Origin: Mycocentrospora acerina
Taxonomy: Eukaryota; Ascomycota; Dothideomycetes; Pleosporales
Length of the DNA: 64,000 nucleotides
Assembly (NCBI GenBank): GCA_022701365.1
Contig: JAKUHH010000177.1
Location: 868,001 to 932,000, forward strand
Direction: 5' to 3'
Under the pieces are notes generated by a model. The model searched no databases. It saw nothing but the letters and a program-made list of their open reading frames with translations, and was not told the DNA's origin. Shown piece by piece: positions 45,201-58,634 of the stretch. How positions within the stretch are numbered: the stretch's first letter is position 1; every line of letters starts with the position of its first letter. A program made the translations under genes and the position numbers.

Positions 45201-48200
45201 GGTCTGGGCTAAAACTCTGCGAATTAACGACACTTTTTCCCAACACATGGATGAATAATGAATATCTTACCGGATATGTCGATGTCTCTTGCCGACGTAC
45301 TCGCCATCATACCTGCCTAGATGCACAATCAGGCCATCAGTCAAAGATGCTTTGGGCAGACCGGTCCATCTCTGTTGCACGATTTAGCCCATTGACAAAC
45401 AGCAAAGGGCAACATCTGAAGCTCAAGCATCTTCTCATATTTCACCACATCCAAACCAATAATATCATACATGTGAAATCGTTCATGTGATGCGTTGTAG
45501 ACCATATTCACCACTGTAGCCTTCTCCAGCAACATCATCGGGACAGAGCGATTGATGTTACGAAGCGTCCCAGCTCATCTTGGACACGGTGCCTGGGCAG
45601 CCGCATAAACACAACTCCATGGTTGGGCGTCAACAAAAACGATCAACATCTCAGTGCTGGCTTATTCTGAGGCCCAATCCATTCATCTGTCCACGATCTG
45701 ATTGGTGCAGTACAATACCATGTCTGATGGCAAAATTTCAACTCTGTCAGCCTTGTGGAGCGATCATTACCTTCCATAGCTAGCTTTGGTTATACAAACA
45801 TATACACTCGAGTACAGAATGTCGTATTACCAAACCATGCTGTTGATCGCATCTGGATGGTCTCTACCAATGGAGAGCTTAATAGGGATCATCTCCACCA
45901 CCTTGGTTTATCTTGGGTGTATCTTTATGTACTTCAAGTACTCAAGAAGGCACAAGGTTGTTTTACAGCCATCTCGCCTGGCCACCGACATCGGCTGAAT
46001 ACCTCCTGTGCGTATAGACAGGTGTCATGTCAGAAGCCGCTGCGGAACAGCTTCGTGCTTTCTCACGGCGCGAGCAAGCTCTTTTTATGGATGTACATGT
46101 AAACACACTCCAAATTCTTGCCAAAACTAAACCGTAAACACTAAAGTCTCATTCTTGACACGGCCAAGACCAGTGCATCTATAGAACAATAGTCTCTTCA
46201 ATACCACGACACTCACGGTCATCACAACAATCTATCAGCCGCAGACAATAGTAAGGATTCCACGATGCTATTTCTCATCTTTTGATAATCCTCGCACAAC
46301 GTAGACTGTCGGCTTGCATGCTGCATATGCCGTGCGACCTCGATCCATACTGAAATAGCCCCGTGGGACAACCGTTAAAGATGATGCAGATATTCTCAAC
46401 AGTACCACCTAGGCCGCCTCAGTGCCTGGTATGAGTATTCGCAACGGTCAGCGAGAGGGTCATTATTAAATTTGTGGGCACACTGGTTTAAGAATTGATC
46501 GCGCATTGAAATTCAATGGTGTGCGATGCTCGAAACATGATGGGCGTAACACGCGTTGATTGGGATCTGGACGTAGTGAAGAGCGTGTCTTTGTGGCAGA
46601 ATCTCCTGGTCTTATATAGCTTGCTTCACACAATAATGTGTTTGGTACTCATTTGGATAATAAACTTACTGACATCATCCGCTAGACTTATAGAATGTTC
46701 TTGATAGACTTCTGTGGAGGAAAATAGGAACTAGAACAGTGAGATTCAGGTGCTCTGTTATGTGAACCATTGCTCTATTACAAGTAGCAAATAGAGCAGC
46801 TTGATGTAAATAAGGTGAGCGCGGACATACATGCCTCCGAGCTCCATGCCCAATATCCATTTGTGTAGTGGAGCTGGGCGTGCTGTGATGGCCTAGTGTA
46901 GATTCACGTGACAGCTTCTAAGTTGATGAAGGTGAAGGAAAAAGTTCAAATCCGAGAAACGATCTAATTGCCAGCATGAATTTTTAGTAATCAAGGCTGG
47001 CAAATATATTTCAGCCGCAAATATCTTCACCGCCTCAAGTTCGAAGGAGGTAGATTAATTTAGACAATAGACTCTAGGTCACACTTTCGTGAAAAGGTCA
47101 GACATATCAGACTCCACTACTTAATGGTATTCTCACACTGCGATATATGGATAGATAAGCAGAGTCATGAATTAACCCACAATCGTGTCTTGTTTGGTAA
47201 TTTTAATACAGTTGAAAGCGTTATAAGATCACAATTATTTTTGGTCACACAAACACCTGTAGAGAAGGTCCAGAAATGCTCGAATAATTCTCTTGAATTA
47301 GTGAGATGTTTTAGTTTTCCACAATATATTGAGACCCTCGTCGCCTGTTTGGAAAGCGAGGAATTGTTGAAGCCAGCTCTGCAAGAGTATGACACTAAAT
47401 ATTTAATGACTAATATCAACTAACCCGAGACTAATTTCTTTGGAGCAACGAAATCAGTGCCCAGAAGTTTTGCCCAGAAATTTTGCTTATGTTGGTGTTT
47501 CAACTTCAATATTTTGCTGTCTGCTTGGTTTAGAAGGTATACCTACCATATACAAATTTGCAGTTAGAGATAGCTTGATATTTGAAGTAGGACAAAACAT
47601 GCAATATCAACAGCTCTCTTGCGGAAAAGTTGAGAAAATCCACAACGTAGATTGTTATTGTAAAGGATAGGAAAACATGACGATGTAATATATATTATTC
47701 TGGCATTGAATCGTATAAATTGGTATTGAGGAAGAAAGAGAACGTTGCCTAGTACAGTACTCCTCTTTTTGTACCAGCTAACACTAGATAAATGAGGGAA
47801 TGTGCCAGAAAGAAAGACAGAATGAGGGCTACATCTCATTACGTGATTATCTGGTCGGATAAGAAGGTGAATATCTGTACTTCCCCTCTCGAAAGAAGAA
47901 ACTACAACTGGATACAGATTTTCATAAGGCATCCAACATAACATTTTGGGGCAACTGACATTCAAACCGTGAGTGACGAGTTGACGCGTTGAGAGGTATC
48001 ATGAAGGGGAGATGAAAGCGTTCGAGGTATGTGCCGACCAGGAAACAGGGGCGTATACCATGAACTAGTCAAAACTCTCCAACCTCTACACCCAACGATC
48101 AGAGACTGTGAACACTGAACTAAAGATTGCGTCACCTACCCTTGCCTCCAGATTACGCGCCCCCCTCTCCCCTCTGTTCAGCTTTATTGGAAGAGATGAC

Positions 48201-49400
48201 GCGTCTCTTACAATCGCCACGCGGCTAGTGAACTTGATGTTTACTACCAACGCACAGATAATGTTCTTTCCTAGCCTTGATCAGCCACCACAACCTGAAC
48301 GTAATTTTCTTCTTATTTGTAATACTCCTGAAGAACGTCGAGAGCCTACCGAATCCGAACACGACGTGTTGAAAGTGCAATAATCGACCAGTGAAGTCCC
48401 AATGTACGCCAGAGAACTGTTCTTGCAGGTAGAGAAATAGCGCCGTAGCGCCAAACAATCAGTGCACAAGAAGAGGAGTAAAACATACTTGATACCTTCC
48501 GATGGATGATGATATTAGAATACAGCAGTGCTGATTCATATATTCCTTTTAAGTGTTCTTTGCGTTCATGTGTACGTTTGATATTGTGCTAGGATAAGTG
48601 CACCGTAGATGTGGTTCAAGGTCAGGATCGAGGTCAGGATCGAGGACATGGAGGTGTGTAGCGGTAATTAATTGAGAGGTGATGAAAGACAATGGCACAT
48701 AATCTTTGGAGGTTGTGTGCAACGACGACTAGCTCAACGCTATGAGAGGCTTCTGGTGAAGAAGTGTTGAACGCAAGGGAATGCTGAATAACATGCATTG
48801 TCTCTGTTGGAGTGAAGTGAGAAACTGTTCGAGATAAAGCATGCGGTGAGAGTATTTCATGAAGAGTATTCGATCGTACTTCTCTGATTCAGTGGGGGGT
48901 TTTCTGCCAAGAATCTGCATTGCATGTGTTGGGAATACTTGCAGAAGTACGGAACATTACCAGACGGATCGAACGATCCTAGTACTATCGTACATGAGGC
49001 GATTAGATATGTATCTCCATTGAAAGTAGAGGGCCATGGTATTCAGTACGAGCTCTTTTTCTAGCCACTACTCTGCTCTGCTACAGAGTGATTTTGAGCC
49101 ATGTTATTTGTATCAGTACGAGAAAAAAAAATGTACAGTCCTTTGCCTTTTCACCAAAATGTCCAAGTTCCGCGGGTCTAAAAAAGTAAAATTCCACGGC
49201 CGTGTAGAAAATTGGAGTAAAAAATAGACGGGGTTTATGAGCTACCCGTGGCACATACAGTAACCTTTCGCTCATGTATAGAGGTACATTGACGGCAAAA
49301 GTCCAGCAAGTGCAAAAAATTACTTGTCACTTTCTTCGCCATCGCATCTCTGACATGCTCGATCTTGGAACCATACGTCTCAAACGATCAACCGGCACGC
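45201..49400. other. AT-rich, gene-free stretch
   Basis: Stops are dense in all frames and no open frame exceeds about 135 codons. By hand count, GC is 33% over 47221-47340, against 57% in a 60-base sample at 53761. Such AT-rich blocks in ascomycetes are often decayed repeats, but I see no recognisable transposon protein or terminal repeat here. Confidence 0.55.
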
Positions 49401-52400
49401 GGAACCGGGTCATCTTGCCCCAAGGTTTGACAGGTTAGTTCAGATCTGAACAAAGTGTATAAGATTGACGCACAAAACGCATACCACAGAAACCTTGAAT
49501 TTGAATGACATCAGGTGAGCTGTTCTGGGAAGGTCCAAGAAAATTTCGAGACTCTAGACTGGTAGCTAGAGCTTCAGGACGTGCCAACATCGAAATTCTT
49601 ATTAAACACAAGTACGAAGTTTTCAAGTACCAGCGTTTAAGGCCTCCTGCATGTATTAATGGCGGGAAATAACATTTAATTCTACAGTAGTTGTTCAATT
49701 TGCCAAACGGGATCGAAAGCATTGGCGCGATGTTAATTGTAGTGTGTTTGCACGTCGCGTAGTCGTGTCCCCGTGTTGATTCCGATTTGCACGAAAGTTC
49801 ACTCGGCTTTACATTCGTCATAGCTGTCACAGATGTTGCACACAAATCGATCTTGTTCCCTTCATCGACAAATGATTGCAGGCTGTCCAAGATTCCTCTC
49901 ACACTCCAGATCACCAGGTAGCGAAGCGGTGAAACGACAGAACAATAGACTCTAAACACTGTGCGAACACGCTCGAGGTAGTGCATTCTAGACTCTCGAG
50001 TCGGGGCTATTGAATTTGTAACTGCATTGGGGTGCATGTTCGTTGGCAACAAGCAATGGACACCAGGCTCTGGACCTGCAGCATCGAGTTCTCGTCACTC
50101 TGTCAGCGGTAAATCTGGCAGCTTGATGAGGTTGATTTTGGCGCGGTAAGCTCGGAATCAATGAATTTGCTCTTGCCAGTGGATCTGCTTGTAGTGGTGG
50201 ATTTCATCTGCACGACCTGCATGCATATTCGCAAGCGTTGTCAGCGACGGGAAGGATCATTAAGCATAAAGATGCTGTCATTGAAAAGGGTGGGCTGTAT
50301 CAATAGGCAACGTGTCTGTTTATTGCACTTGGTAGCTGCTAGATCGCGACTTTCTCACATAAGTCTCCGATCCTCTCGACTGGAAGCGTTATGGTTGCCG
50401 TATGTGGAAGGTTTATAGCAACGTTCGGCGCATCTCGACACGGATCACCCTGTACGTATCGAAAGACAAAAGGCCATAGAGCAGTCATCTAGACAGTTGG
50501 TCGATTAGACTTGTGGATGTAAACATCCGATGGCCTGAAACCATGTAGCGTATTTCTTGTAGCCGCATAACGTTGTTCTGCCTGACATAAGCCAGATAGA
50601 ATTCATAATACGAGAGGAGCATGTATGTGATCCTTCGGAGATGTCGCCGCTGTTGTTCATACGAGAAAAGACTCCATGATTACAGTTCCGTTGACAGGTC
50701 TTTGAATAGTCCTAAGTGTGGTTAGTGAAACAGTTGGGTGGCTATTCGCTTGTATCCAAGGGGTACTGAGTCACGCGGGAAGAGAAACCGTTGAGCTACA
50801 GATTCTGGGTTGAAGCACGCAGCATTGAAGTCACAAGGGTCCTTTAGACGCAGGTCCATAGATTTGGATAGGCACTTGCGTGTATGCAGCCTTGATTCGG
50901 GTTATCCAAGTGGCTCCAAGGGCCCCTGTTGTATGGAAGAGCTTCGGCATCTTTTGGCGGTCTACACTAACTATCAGCCCATCTGCAATCGCGCAAGCAG
51001 CTAGGGGTGGCAATACACTTTGGGGGCTGCATGCTAAACCGGAAACGAAGACACAAATGTGAGTGTTTGTGGGGCACATCTAAACAATGAACATCTGAGA
51101 GGTATGAGAAGATCCTATCAGAATGAGGTGGAACAGGTCATATGGTGTGAAACCAACAGTTGAGGATATTTTCGCGAGTCTCATGCAGAACACTGCAGAT
51201 GCAGGACGGGGATCTATGGGAAGCTCCGAAAGTATCTTGTTCCCTCCACAGCATCATATTAAATTCTCCGAGCTGCTTGAAACAAAGTCAGGGAAACCTT
51301 CTGCAGCAACATGGGCCTGGCCCAATCAATATGTTAGCCACCCAGCTTGATGTGATGACTCTCAATTACACTTTCAACTACAGATGAGCGGCCCGCCAAT
51401 GTAAGTTTGACAAATACGAGAGTGGTTCGGTCGAGTTACTTCTGTGCCAAAGTTGGACTTTGTACCTGAAAAGGCTGCCCGAACAAATTCGGGAGTCTCG
51501 ACCGAACTACGCCAAAAGAGCTGTTGGCAGACGTTGAAAAGCTGGAAGTGACCCTCCTGTGCCGCTTTTGTCCGTATCAGTTGACATGACGCGATGTGCG
51601 ATATCGTTAGCCTCAGGTCGTTAGTACCAACCACGTTGTGGCCTGAATACGAGACAAACGACAATAGATGCCGCGGTTAAGAAGAAGACTAGCAAGCCAC
51701 TTGCAAGAGGCTTGTGGCAAACCGCCTTCGTATAGCGCCACCTTGGGCTTAATGCCCACCAAGCATGAGTGTTTGAGGATGGGTTAAGAACCCGGGGAAA
51801 TGACGGAACTGAGTCAGTTATCGTCTGCATCAAAACTTACGTTCGGCTATCAAGGTAAAATCAAACACCCAAGACTGGTGAAGCAGCTGGTGGAAACTAA
51901 AATGATGATGATGATGAGGACTCCATATTCTTCAAACGACAGAGTTGTTCAAATCTCATCCGTCATACAGTGTCAAGAAAGCTATCGGAAGGAACGGCGC
52001 GTCTAGCATCCTAAGACGTTGGACGTCCGAAGCAGAGGGGTCGAAAGTTGCGGTTGCCGCTACTAGGGCAACTCTGTCTCGTCTTCATATTCGGGCCGCA
52101 TTTGTGACGTCTAGAACTAATGCTATGATGCGCGAACAAGCCCTGAAGCTGACGTGCAGAAGCATTGCGTCGATGATGTTGTGCCGACCGTTCGAGGACC
52201 ATGTGCCTAACGAGAGTTACCGCCGCCCTGATCTTTCTGTGCGTATGTAGCCAGCAACCGTGACGAGACTCGCATCCTTAAAAGGAATTGGATTCGTTTG
52301 ACTGACTCGTTGATTTTTGTTGGTAGGACTCTTCCATTGTTGAGTCGCGAGCAGTGTTATTAAAGCACCACATGAGTCGTTGCTAAAGCTCTTGATAATC

Positions 52401-55380
52401 GCACATACATCTGACGGCTCGAGAACAGTGACAGTGACAGTGAGTAAAGCTACAAGCATAATCATTGCTGTTTCAACCTCCGACCACTGGAGAAAGATGA
52501 CAGTATTGTGTATTAGTGATAGCATGATCATACCGTAGGAGTGGAACAGGACGAGGTTGTAAAACAAGTTCTGTTTTGAGACGACGACGCTTCCACTTCT
52601 GTACACTGGGGTTTGTGTACATGCAGAGATGTTTGGCGAAACAGCACAAAGTGGCGGCGACAGGAATCAAGTTGGTGCTCTAATGCATAACCGTCAGTAT
52701 ATATTTCTGCATAAGGTCTATATTTGTCTGTATTAAGGACACTTCAAACAGCGATCTTCCCAACACGAGGTATGCTTGGCGAGCATGAACACCAGGTAAA
52801 GTTGCGGCAACGGTTCTTTAGAGCAACCCCAACTCGTGGCTTGGTCTCTGGCTCCCGGGTTTCATGGATGTAGTCTATCTCAACGTTCATGTTCTTCAAT
52901 TTTCAGACTCATTGCTCACAGCTGAGAATAGATGCGGGACGGATCAGTTTTCCCTTGAGCATTTGCCTTGATGGTACAAGGGTGGTGGACGACTCCTTAT
53001 TGAGCAAGCCGGTGAGGTGGAGTGGAAATAAGAGCCTACCCTTGCTGGATCAAGAGAGCAAGGATCTTCAGCTAGAGCCGAAGGGGAAACAGTGCGTGAG
53101 TCGTGGGGCTTCCGGCCGATCCATGTTCTCTAGCATGCAGCCCACATCAATAGTGTGACTTTCGGCGTGACTTTGACGTCCACGTCATGATGGACGGCTG
53201 ACTGTGTTTCTGAACAATCAGTGGATGGCCTTGACCGGGAATCTCATGGCTTGTTGAAGCGCAGATCTGCAAGGTCCGATCCATGCCCCTGCCTCTGGAT
53301 GTTCAGAGAATCTGGCACGATAAACAACTGGATTCATGCAGCAGGCAGACAGACAATGTGCTGCCGAGGCAAACGATTTGTTATCACGTCGACTGCGTCG
53401 TCATTACGCAGCCCCACATCGACTTGCCTGACATGCTTGGAGCCAGCCCGTACGCACGTCGCATGCTCTGAGAGTGTCGGCTGAAAGAGGGGCTGGGGAC
53501 CATTTTGTGGTGGAGGCTGAAGCAGAGGCGAGGCGCGCGGGGCGAGGAACGCTTGGGGAGGGCTTTCGCCTTCAATTTGGACACTTTGGACCTCGGAGAT
53601 TCGGGGAAACACTCAAGGCGACTATCTGGGCCACGATGTGCTGAGATGAGATGAGCTGCAATTTTCGCGTTTGGATGAAGCGTGACGGACGCGCATGATC
53701 CTCGCCAGGGTTACAGACAACAGCCACAATGCGACCTGTGCGCACTAGGCTGCTTCCGGGCAGAGATTGTCAAGCGTCTCCGCATGAGGAGAACTCTGGT
53801 AAAGTTGACGCGCGGGCTGCCAAATGCTCCTTTCCGCACAATGGCTGCATGATCTCCAGGACTTTGCCTGCGGCTGCCAGCCTGGGTGCTCAGCTTGGTG
53901 CCGTCGGGCGTCCTCTCGGCTCCTACAGTCGATGGTAGGGCTCGTCAGTGGCCGGACAGAATATGCGAGCCCATGAAACATAGTGCATCCTCCCGTATCC
54001 GCGTCTTGGGGCCTGTCGACGCTGGCCTTGGCCCTACCTCGCGCCGAAAACGCTTAGCTAGGAACGGATGCGCATCCCAGCCCTCCATGCTCGCAGGCTG
54101 AGGGATGTTGCGGCGTCGACGACCACTTGGCGGACTCCGCTTCTCGCAGGCAATCGTTCAACCGACCGCGCGCGCTGGGGAAGCCATGCCGTGCAGCCAC
54201 CACACCCTGCAACTATTGGAGACGCAGCAGCTGCTTATCTCCCGGCATTCACTTCCACTTCCACGCAGCCAAACCATGGTTCCTGACGACTGAAGATCGC
54301 GCCGTCGGAGAGTTTCAGCGTCCTGCTCCTCCTGCGGCCGCCGTCCAGGAACGTGAAGCTTGCGCTGCCTCCTAGCCGTCGAGCCCTGGCCGACAGAGTC
54401 ATGGCGGCGGACTGGCGAGCATCGTGCGGTGGTGGCCGGTGGGGAATGTGCAGGGTGTGTCTCTTGTGTGCGTCGATCGTCTCATGGGCCAGAACCCGCC
54501 AACGGGCAGGCGGAGCTAAGGTCGACGTCTCTGCAGCGGTGCCTCATGTCCAAAGTCTCCCTAGCACGATGCTCAGCAGGGGTGATCGCTACGCTACAAC
54601 TGTCCCGCCGTCCGTAGCGTGTCATGGTCGCTGAGCTGCAATTCTCCCTAAACACCTCACTACTACGTGCGGACTTTGTCTTCTGTCGCAGCCGTGCATA
54701 TGCCTCTTGCGCTTCACTTGCCGCATCTGCATTCTCCCCAGGAGTCTTTTTCTCCGAGCAGCCCAGTCCTGGCCACATAGCGCTTGTCTCTGCAAGGCCG
54801 GCACGGGCTTGGTTGTGGATGCAGCCGTTGCTGTTGCTTCCTTTAATATCGTGCCAGGGACCCGCCTACTATCACATCCTGGCTCCTGAGCAACTCGCCT
54901 ACGCACCCATATCATTTCCCAATATACTTCTACCAGACCCTAGGACCACGCCTTGGTACATCCTGTTGGATCTTACACCATTTGATCTGCACCTGCTGTA
55001 GTCGTACGTGCATCTTATCGTCCCTTCTCCTCCTCCACCATTGCGCATTGGCCGTTGCAACTCTCCGGATGACAACTAACCCGTCATCTAGCCTGCCCAG
55101 AGCTTTTAAATACCTAACGTCGACCATCACCCCGACGTCGCTGTAGCAAGCCGACCTTTCTCACGTTACATCGGCTTCTTGAATCCATGGTAAACCGGCC
55201 GCAGTAATCTTCAACTCATTTGTACAAGTGAGGCTTTCCCCTCATCTCACCTTTCCCCCAGGATTCATGCTAACCAATACCAGCCACTCTTCCATCACCA
55301 AACGTTGACTTGCAACTTGCAACTTGCAACTTTCAATATTAAACATACATCCTACTGGGCTTCCACTTCACTAGCTCCTC
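49401..55380. other. Gene-poor region upstream of the WOPR regulator
   Basis: About 6 kb without a supported gene. The longest frame (49435-50037 from its first ATG, minus, about 200 codons) has no recognisable motif. From about 53.2 kb the sequence becomes GC-rich, and the last kilobase has pyrimidine-rich and CAACTTG-repeat leader-like sequence (55308-55330). A TTTTAAATACC element near 55105-55115 may be a TATA-like site for the downstream gene. Confidence 0.5.
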
Positions 55381-57183
55381 ATGTTGCAAGGTATACGGGC
55401 ATCGACTTTGACGATGCCATCTTTCGGACACGACATGTCCCTTGGTGGGGTACACAAGGTCGAAGGTTACGGCGAAGGAGACTCGTGGAGCTGGTCCCAA
55501 CACTCGACCACCCCCCAACCATCATACCCTATCTTTGACCCCTCCATGTACACCAATTTCGCAGCCCATCTGCAGCCACCATCGCGCGTCCAACCTCGTC
55601 ATCATTCAGTCGCTACTTCCCATGTTCTCCCGGCGGGCACTGCTACACCACCGCCATCAAGGCCCCAAGTAACAGGAAACATGGTCAAAGCACAGCCCGC
55701 ATTCAAGCCTACATGGCAAGGCTTCTTGGATACCACAAAGGATGCTATGACTGTTGTAGAGGCCGCTCTCCAGGGACGACTCAGCCACATCAGCCGACGA
55801 CCTCATGACAAGGAACGAGCAGAGATGCTTACCTCAGGCACCGTTCTTGTGTACGAAGAGAACGCCTCTGGTATCAAGCGGTGGACGGACGCGGTGCACT
55901 GGTCTCCAAGTCGGGTGATGAACAATTGCCTGATTTATCGCCAGCTCGTACGAGCGTTGAAGCCTGAAGAGAAGAAGACAGCATTGAACCCATCATGCGG
56001 TACAAAACGCAAGCGCAAGGAGAGTGCTGGACCTTCTATCACCAAGACTGGAGAACATGTCACCACTTCTGAGGATGAATACGAAAACCCTCCATTTGAT
56101 AGTTCCTTCACCGGCGATGCAGATACAGTTGGCAAGGTCTATGCCAACTTCGCTCAGAGTCTCTCTCCAGATCAGCAAAGACGCTTCTGCGGATCCCTTA
56201 TCGATAGTTATGAATTCAAGGAAGGTGGCTTGATGAAGAAGACCATTTCTGTCAAGTATCAGGGCACCCACCATCATGTCATCTCCTACTACAGCCTCGA
56301 GGATGTGGTCAGCGGTAAATTGAAGCGACCATTCCAAGACTCGAAACTGGCCGACATTCACCCCAGACCTGATCTTCTCACCGGTTGGAAGGTTAGCCTC
56401 GAGGACGAAGAAAGCAAGGACATGCCTCTGATCGCAGGCTACCCACAACATATCCAGCCTAGCCACCTCCAGCACCATGCCGTTGGAGTTACTCAAGTAG
56501 TCGGCGCCCACGGACTCGTCCAGACTCATGCGCCGCTTCACTTGCACGCACCAGAGTATTGGCACCCTGCTCAGGTGCATCAATATGCACCAAGTCATCA
56601 TAGTCCACAGCATTACCCCTCTCCCCAGGCGGCTGCATCTCAGTACACGACGCCACAATCTGCCCACCAATATCCTGCTCAGCAGCCATCTCCTCAGACA
56701 TATCCTACACAACAGTCTTCCACTCAACAATACGCTCAGCCTCCCTCTCCTCAACACTATCCATCTCCACGATCTTCAAGCCCTCAATTTCCGGCTCAGT
56801 TGGCTGCGCCTCCGCAATACACTCCACAAGCACAATCTATTCGACACTACTCACTTGATCAGCCGCAAACGGTCCCAGCATCACAGTACTCTCAGCAGGT
56901 GCCAGCTACCCGGTTCCCAAATTCCCATCACGCTCAAGTCACCCCGCCTCCTCAATATACTGTGCCCCAAGCTGCGAGTTTTGATGTTCACGTCGCGGTT
57001 CCACAGAACGTGGCGTCGACTCGACAGCCTGACCAAGTTCCCGCATCACAGCATGACACACATAGGAGGTCATCAGCCCCGATATTGCAGGCATACAGTC
57101 AACCATATCATGCCGCACCGCACCCCCAATCTTATTACGTCACCGACCAAAAGTATGCACCAGGTTCTCAACATGGATTTTGA
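55381..57183 (+). CDS. WOPR (Gti1/Pac2) family transcription regulator, Wor1/Ryp1/Sge1-like
   Basis: WOPR proteins are fungal DNA-binding regulators of morphology, development and virulence-associated programmes (Wor1 in Candida, Ryp1 in Histoplasma, Sge1 in Fusarium). One exon codes for 600 residues. WOPRa spans about residues 111-193 (TWQGFLDTTKDAMTVVEAAL, SHISRRPHDKERAEM, YEENASGIKRWTDAVHWSPS). A basic nuclear-localisation-like patch (TKRKRKES) follows near 207. WOPRb spans about 252-312 (VYANFAQSLSPDQQRRF, GGLMKKTISVKYQGTHHHVISYYSLEDV). The C-terminal 270 residues are Gln/His/Pro/Tyr-rich, as in Wor1 and Ryp1. The start is chosen as the first in-frame ATG; MPSFGHD eleven codons later is an alternative, and a further N-terminal exon is possible because many orthologues begin close to the WOPR box. 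The very long gene-free upstream region recalls Candida WOR1, which is a comparison only. Confidence 0.9.
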   Translation: MLQGIRASTLTMPSFGHDMSLGGVHKVEGYGEGDSWSWSQHSTTPQPSYPIFDPSMYTNFAAHLQPPSRVQPRHHSVATSHVLPAGTATPPPSRPQVTGNMVKAQPAFKPTWQGFLDTTKDAMTVVEAALQGRLSHISRRPHDKERAEMLTSGTVLVYEENASGIKRWTDAVHWSPSRVMNNCLIYRQLVRALKPEEKKTALNPSCGTKRKRKESAGPSITKTGEHVTTSEDEYENPPFDSSFTGDADTVGKVYANFAQSLSPDQQRRFCGSLIDSYEFKEGGLMKKTISVKYQGTHHHVISYYSLEDVVSGKLKRPFQDSKLADIHPRPDLLTGWKVSLEDEESKDMPLIAGYPQHIQPSHLQHHAVGVTQVVGAHGLVQTHAPLHLHAPEYWHPAQVHQYAPSHHSPQHYPSPQAAASQYTTPQSAHQYPAQQPSPQTYPTQQSSTQQYAQPPSPQHYPSPRSSSPQFPAQLAAPPQYTPQAQSIRHYSLDQPQTVPASQYSQQVPATRFPNSHHAQVTPPPQYTVPQAASFDVHVAVPQNVASTRQPDQVPASQHDTHRRSSAPILQAYSQPYHAAPHPQSYYVTDQKYAPGSQHGF

Positions 57184-58634
57184 GTCATAACATACTGCTG
57201 TACGATTCTCCAATTTCGCATTTCATAATTTACTCAATAGTCCGGTTTGTCGATAACAGACCAAAGAAGACCTTAAATTGCACACCAACATATGCGAAGA
57301 CCAATATGACGGTTGGTTTTGCTTGCGATACCCCCATTTTTGGATTCCGTTAGGCGAAAGCGGCAATCTTTCACATCTCGATTAGCACTGAAACTTCCCT
57401 TCTGGCGTTGGTATGGAACACACTCTTTGTCTGCTCATTTAACGGCCAGCTACCTCGCATCTACACGCAACGTCCTTTCATTTTCAACTCATCACGAAAA
57501 GCAATCTCTACGGTTTGCACAGCACCTTCTATTCACGAATTCTCGGCCGCGTTTCTTGTTTCATGTTCTGTCGCTTACTCGATGATGCATACCCTTGTAC
57601 TATTATAGTTTCATTTTTTTCGTCATCTTAACCCCATAATATTTCTGTCGGTAAATGCTTGATACCAATTAAATACAACTATTCCCAACAAATAAGTTCC
57701 TGCATCCATTAGTTGACATTAATCCTTCTCAACCAATAGTAGCGCACTTTTCATCATGCTATGTGTAGGCAGGTAGCGGGTTGTGAAGTATGTGATGCAG
57801 TATGTCAACACCCTGCCCCTGGTTTCGCTAATCTGTTTACCGTATCTTTATACACCATGTCCAAACTGTCGATACATGATTTTTTGCACCACAAACACTC
57901 TCCAACCCGATTCCCTGGTCCCGACAGACGATGCGAACGCGGCCCGGGCCCCTGCCGGTACCTGCGTTCGCTTGTGTGTGCGAGTCAGGCTGCGATGACA
58001 TGCCAGGCGGTGTCTGTCTGTTGTTTGTGGCTATGCTCACCTACTTGACCTTATAGGAGGTGCTAAGACACACCAATGGGACAAAGTGTGGTTTTTACGC
58101 TGTGCTTGATATGTGTGAAAGCAGGCAGGAACCCGAGGTGTGACGGTTTGAAACTGTGATGGATGCGGGATGTTCTCGTATGTGCGGACAAAAGGGTGGT
58201 GAAGATCAGCAGATGAGGTTACGAGATAGATATATGAGTTTGTTGAATGGACTAAAAAATCTCAAGGGTTTGTGCTCTCAACATCTACTGTTGTCATCGT
58301 GACAACTGTTACATGAGATGATACGCTTTCTGGTTTTGATCTAAGTAGCAATACTCGGCTTGTACCTACAGACATACACTTAATGAGACTCCAAAATATT
58401 CTCCTGGTCTTTGCAAAGTATTACCTAGTCGATTCTGGTGTTGTGTCGTACGCAAGAAAAGCGTCACGTGTTACGAATCTTCGCTTGTTTTAAACTTGAT
58501 CATCGCTCTTACAGCTGAACTGGTCATCATATTGTGATTACTCCTCCGCACCTTGGTATCTCACAGCCGTAGTTTAGCCCCCAAACACGCATTCGTGCAA
58601 TACTATTCTATCTCCGCTTTATGTGGCTCGCAAC
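57184..58634. other. Spacer between the WOPR regulator and the alpha/beta hydrolase
   Basis: About 1.45 kb with the 3' end of the WOPR gene and the promoter of the hydrolase, both plus strand. Short open frames have no recognisable content. No gene is supported. Confidence 0.6.

Noticed and set aside
46870..46970. tRNA-like elements (TGGCCTAGTGTAG and GTTCAAATCC)
   Set aside because: Box A- and B-like words occur, but I could not fold a matching acceptor stem and anticodon arm, so no tRNA is called.
47124..47670. Two open frames in the AT-rich block that could be transposon relics
   Set aside because: No reverse transcriptase, integrase or transposase motif is visible in either frame.
49435..50052. 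Minus-strand open frame of about 200 codons in the gene-poor region
   Set aside because: It has no recognisable motif and scattered rare-looking residues; by a rough stop-frequency estimate, a frame this long is expected about once in three windows of this size by chance.
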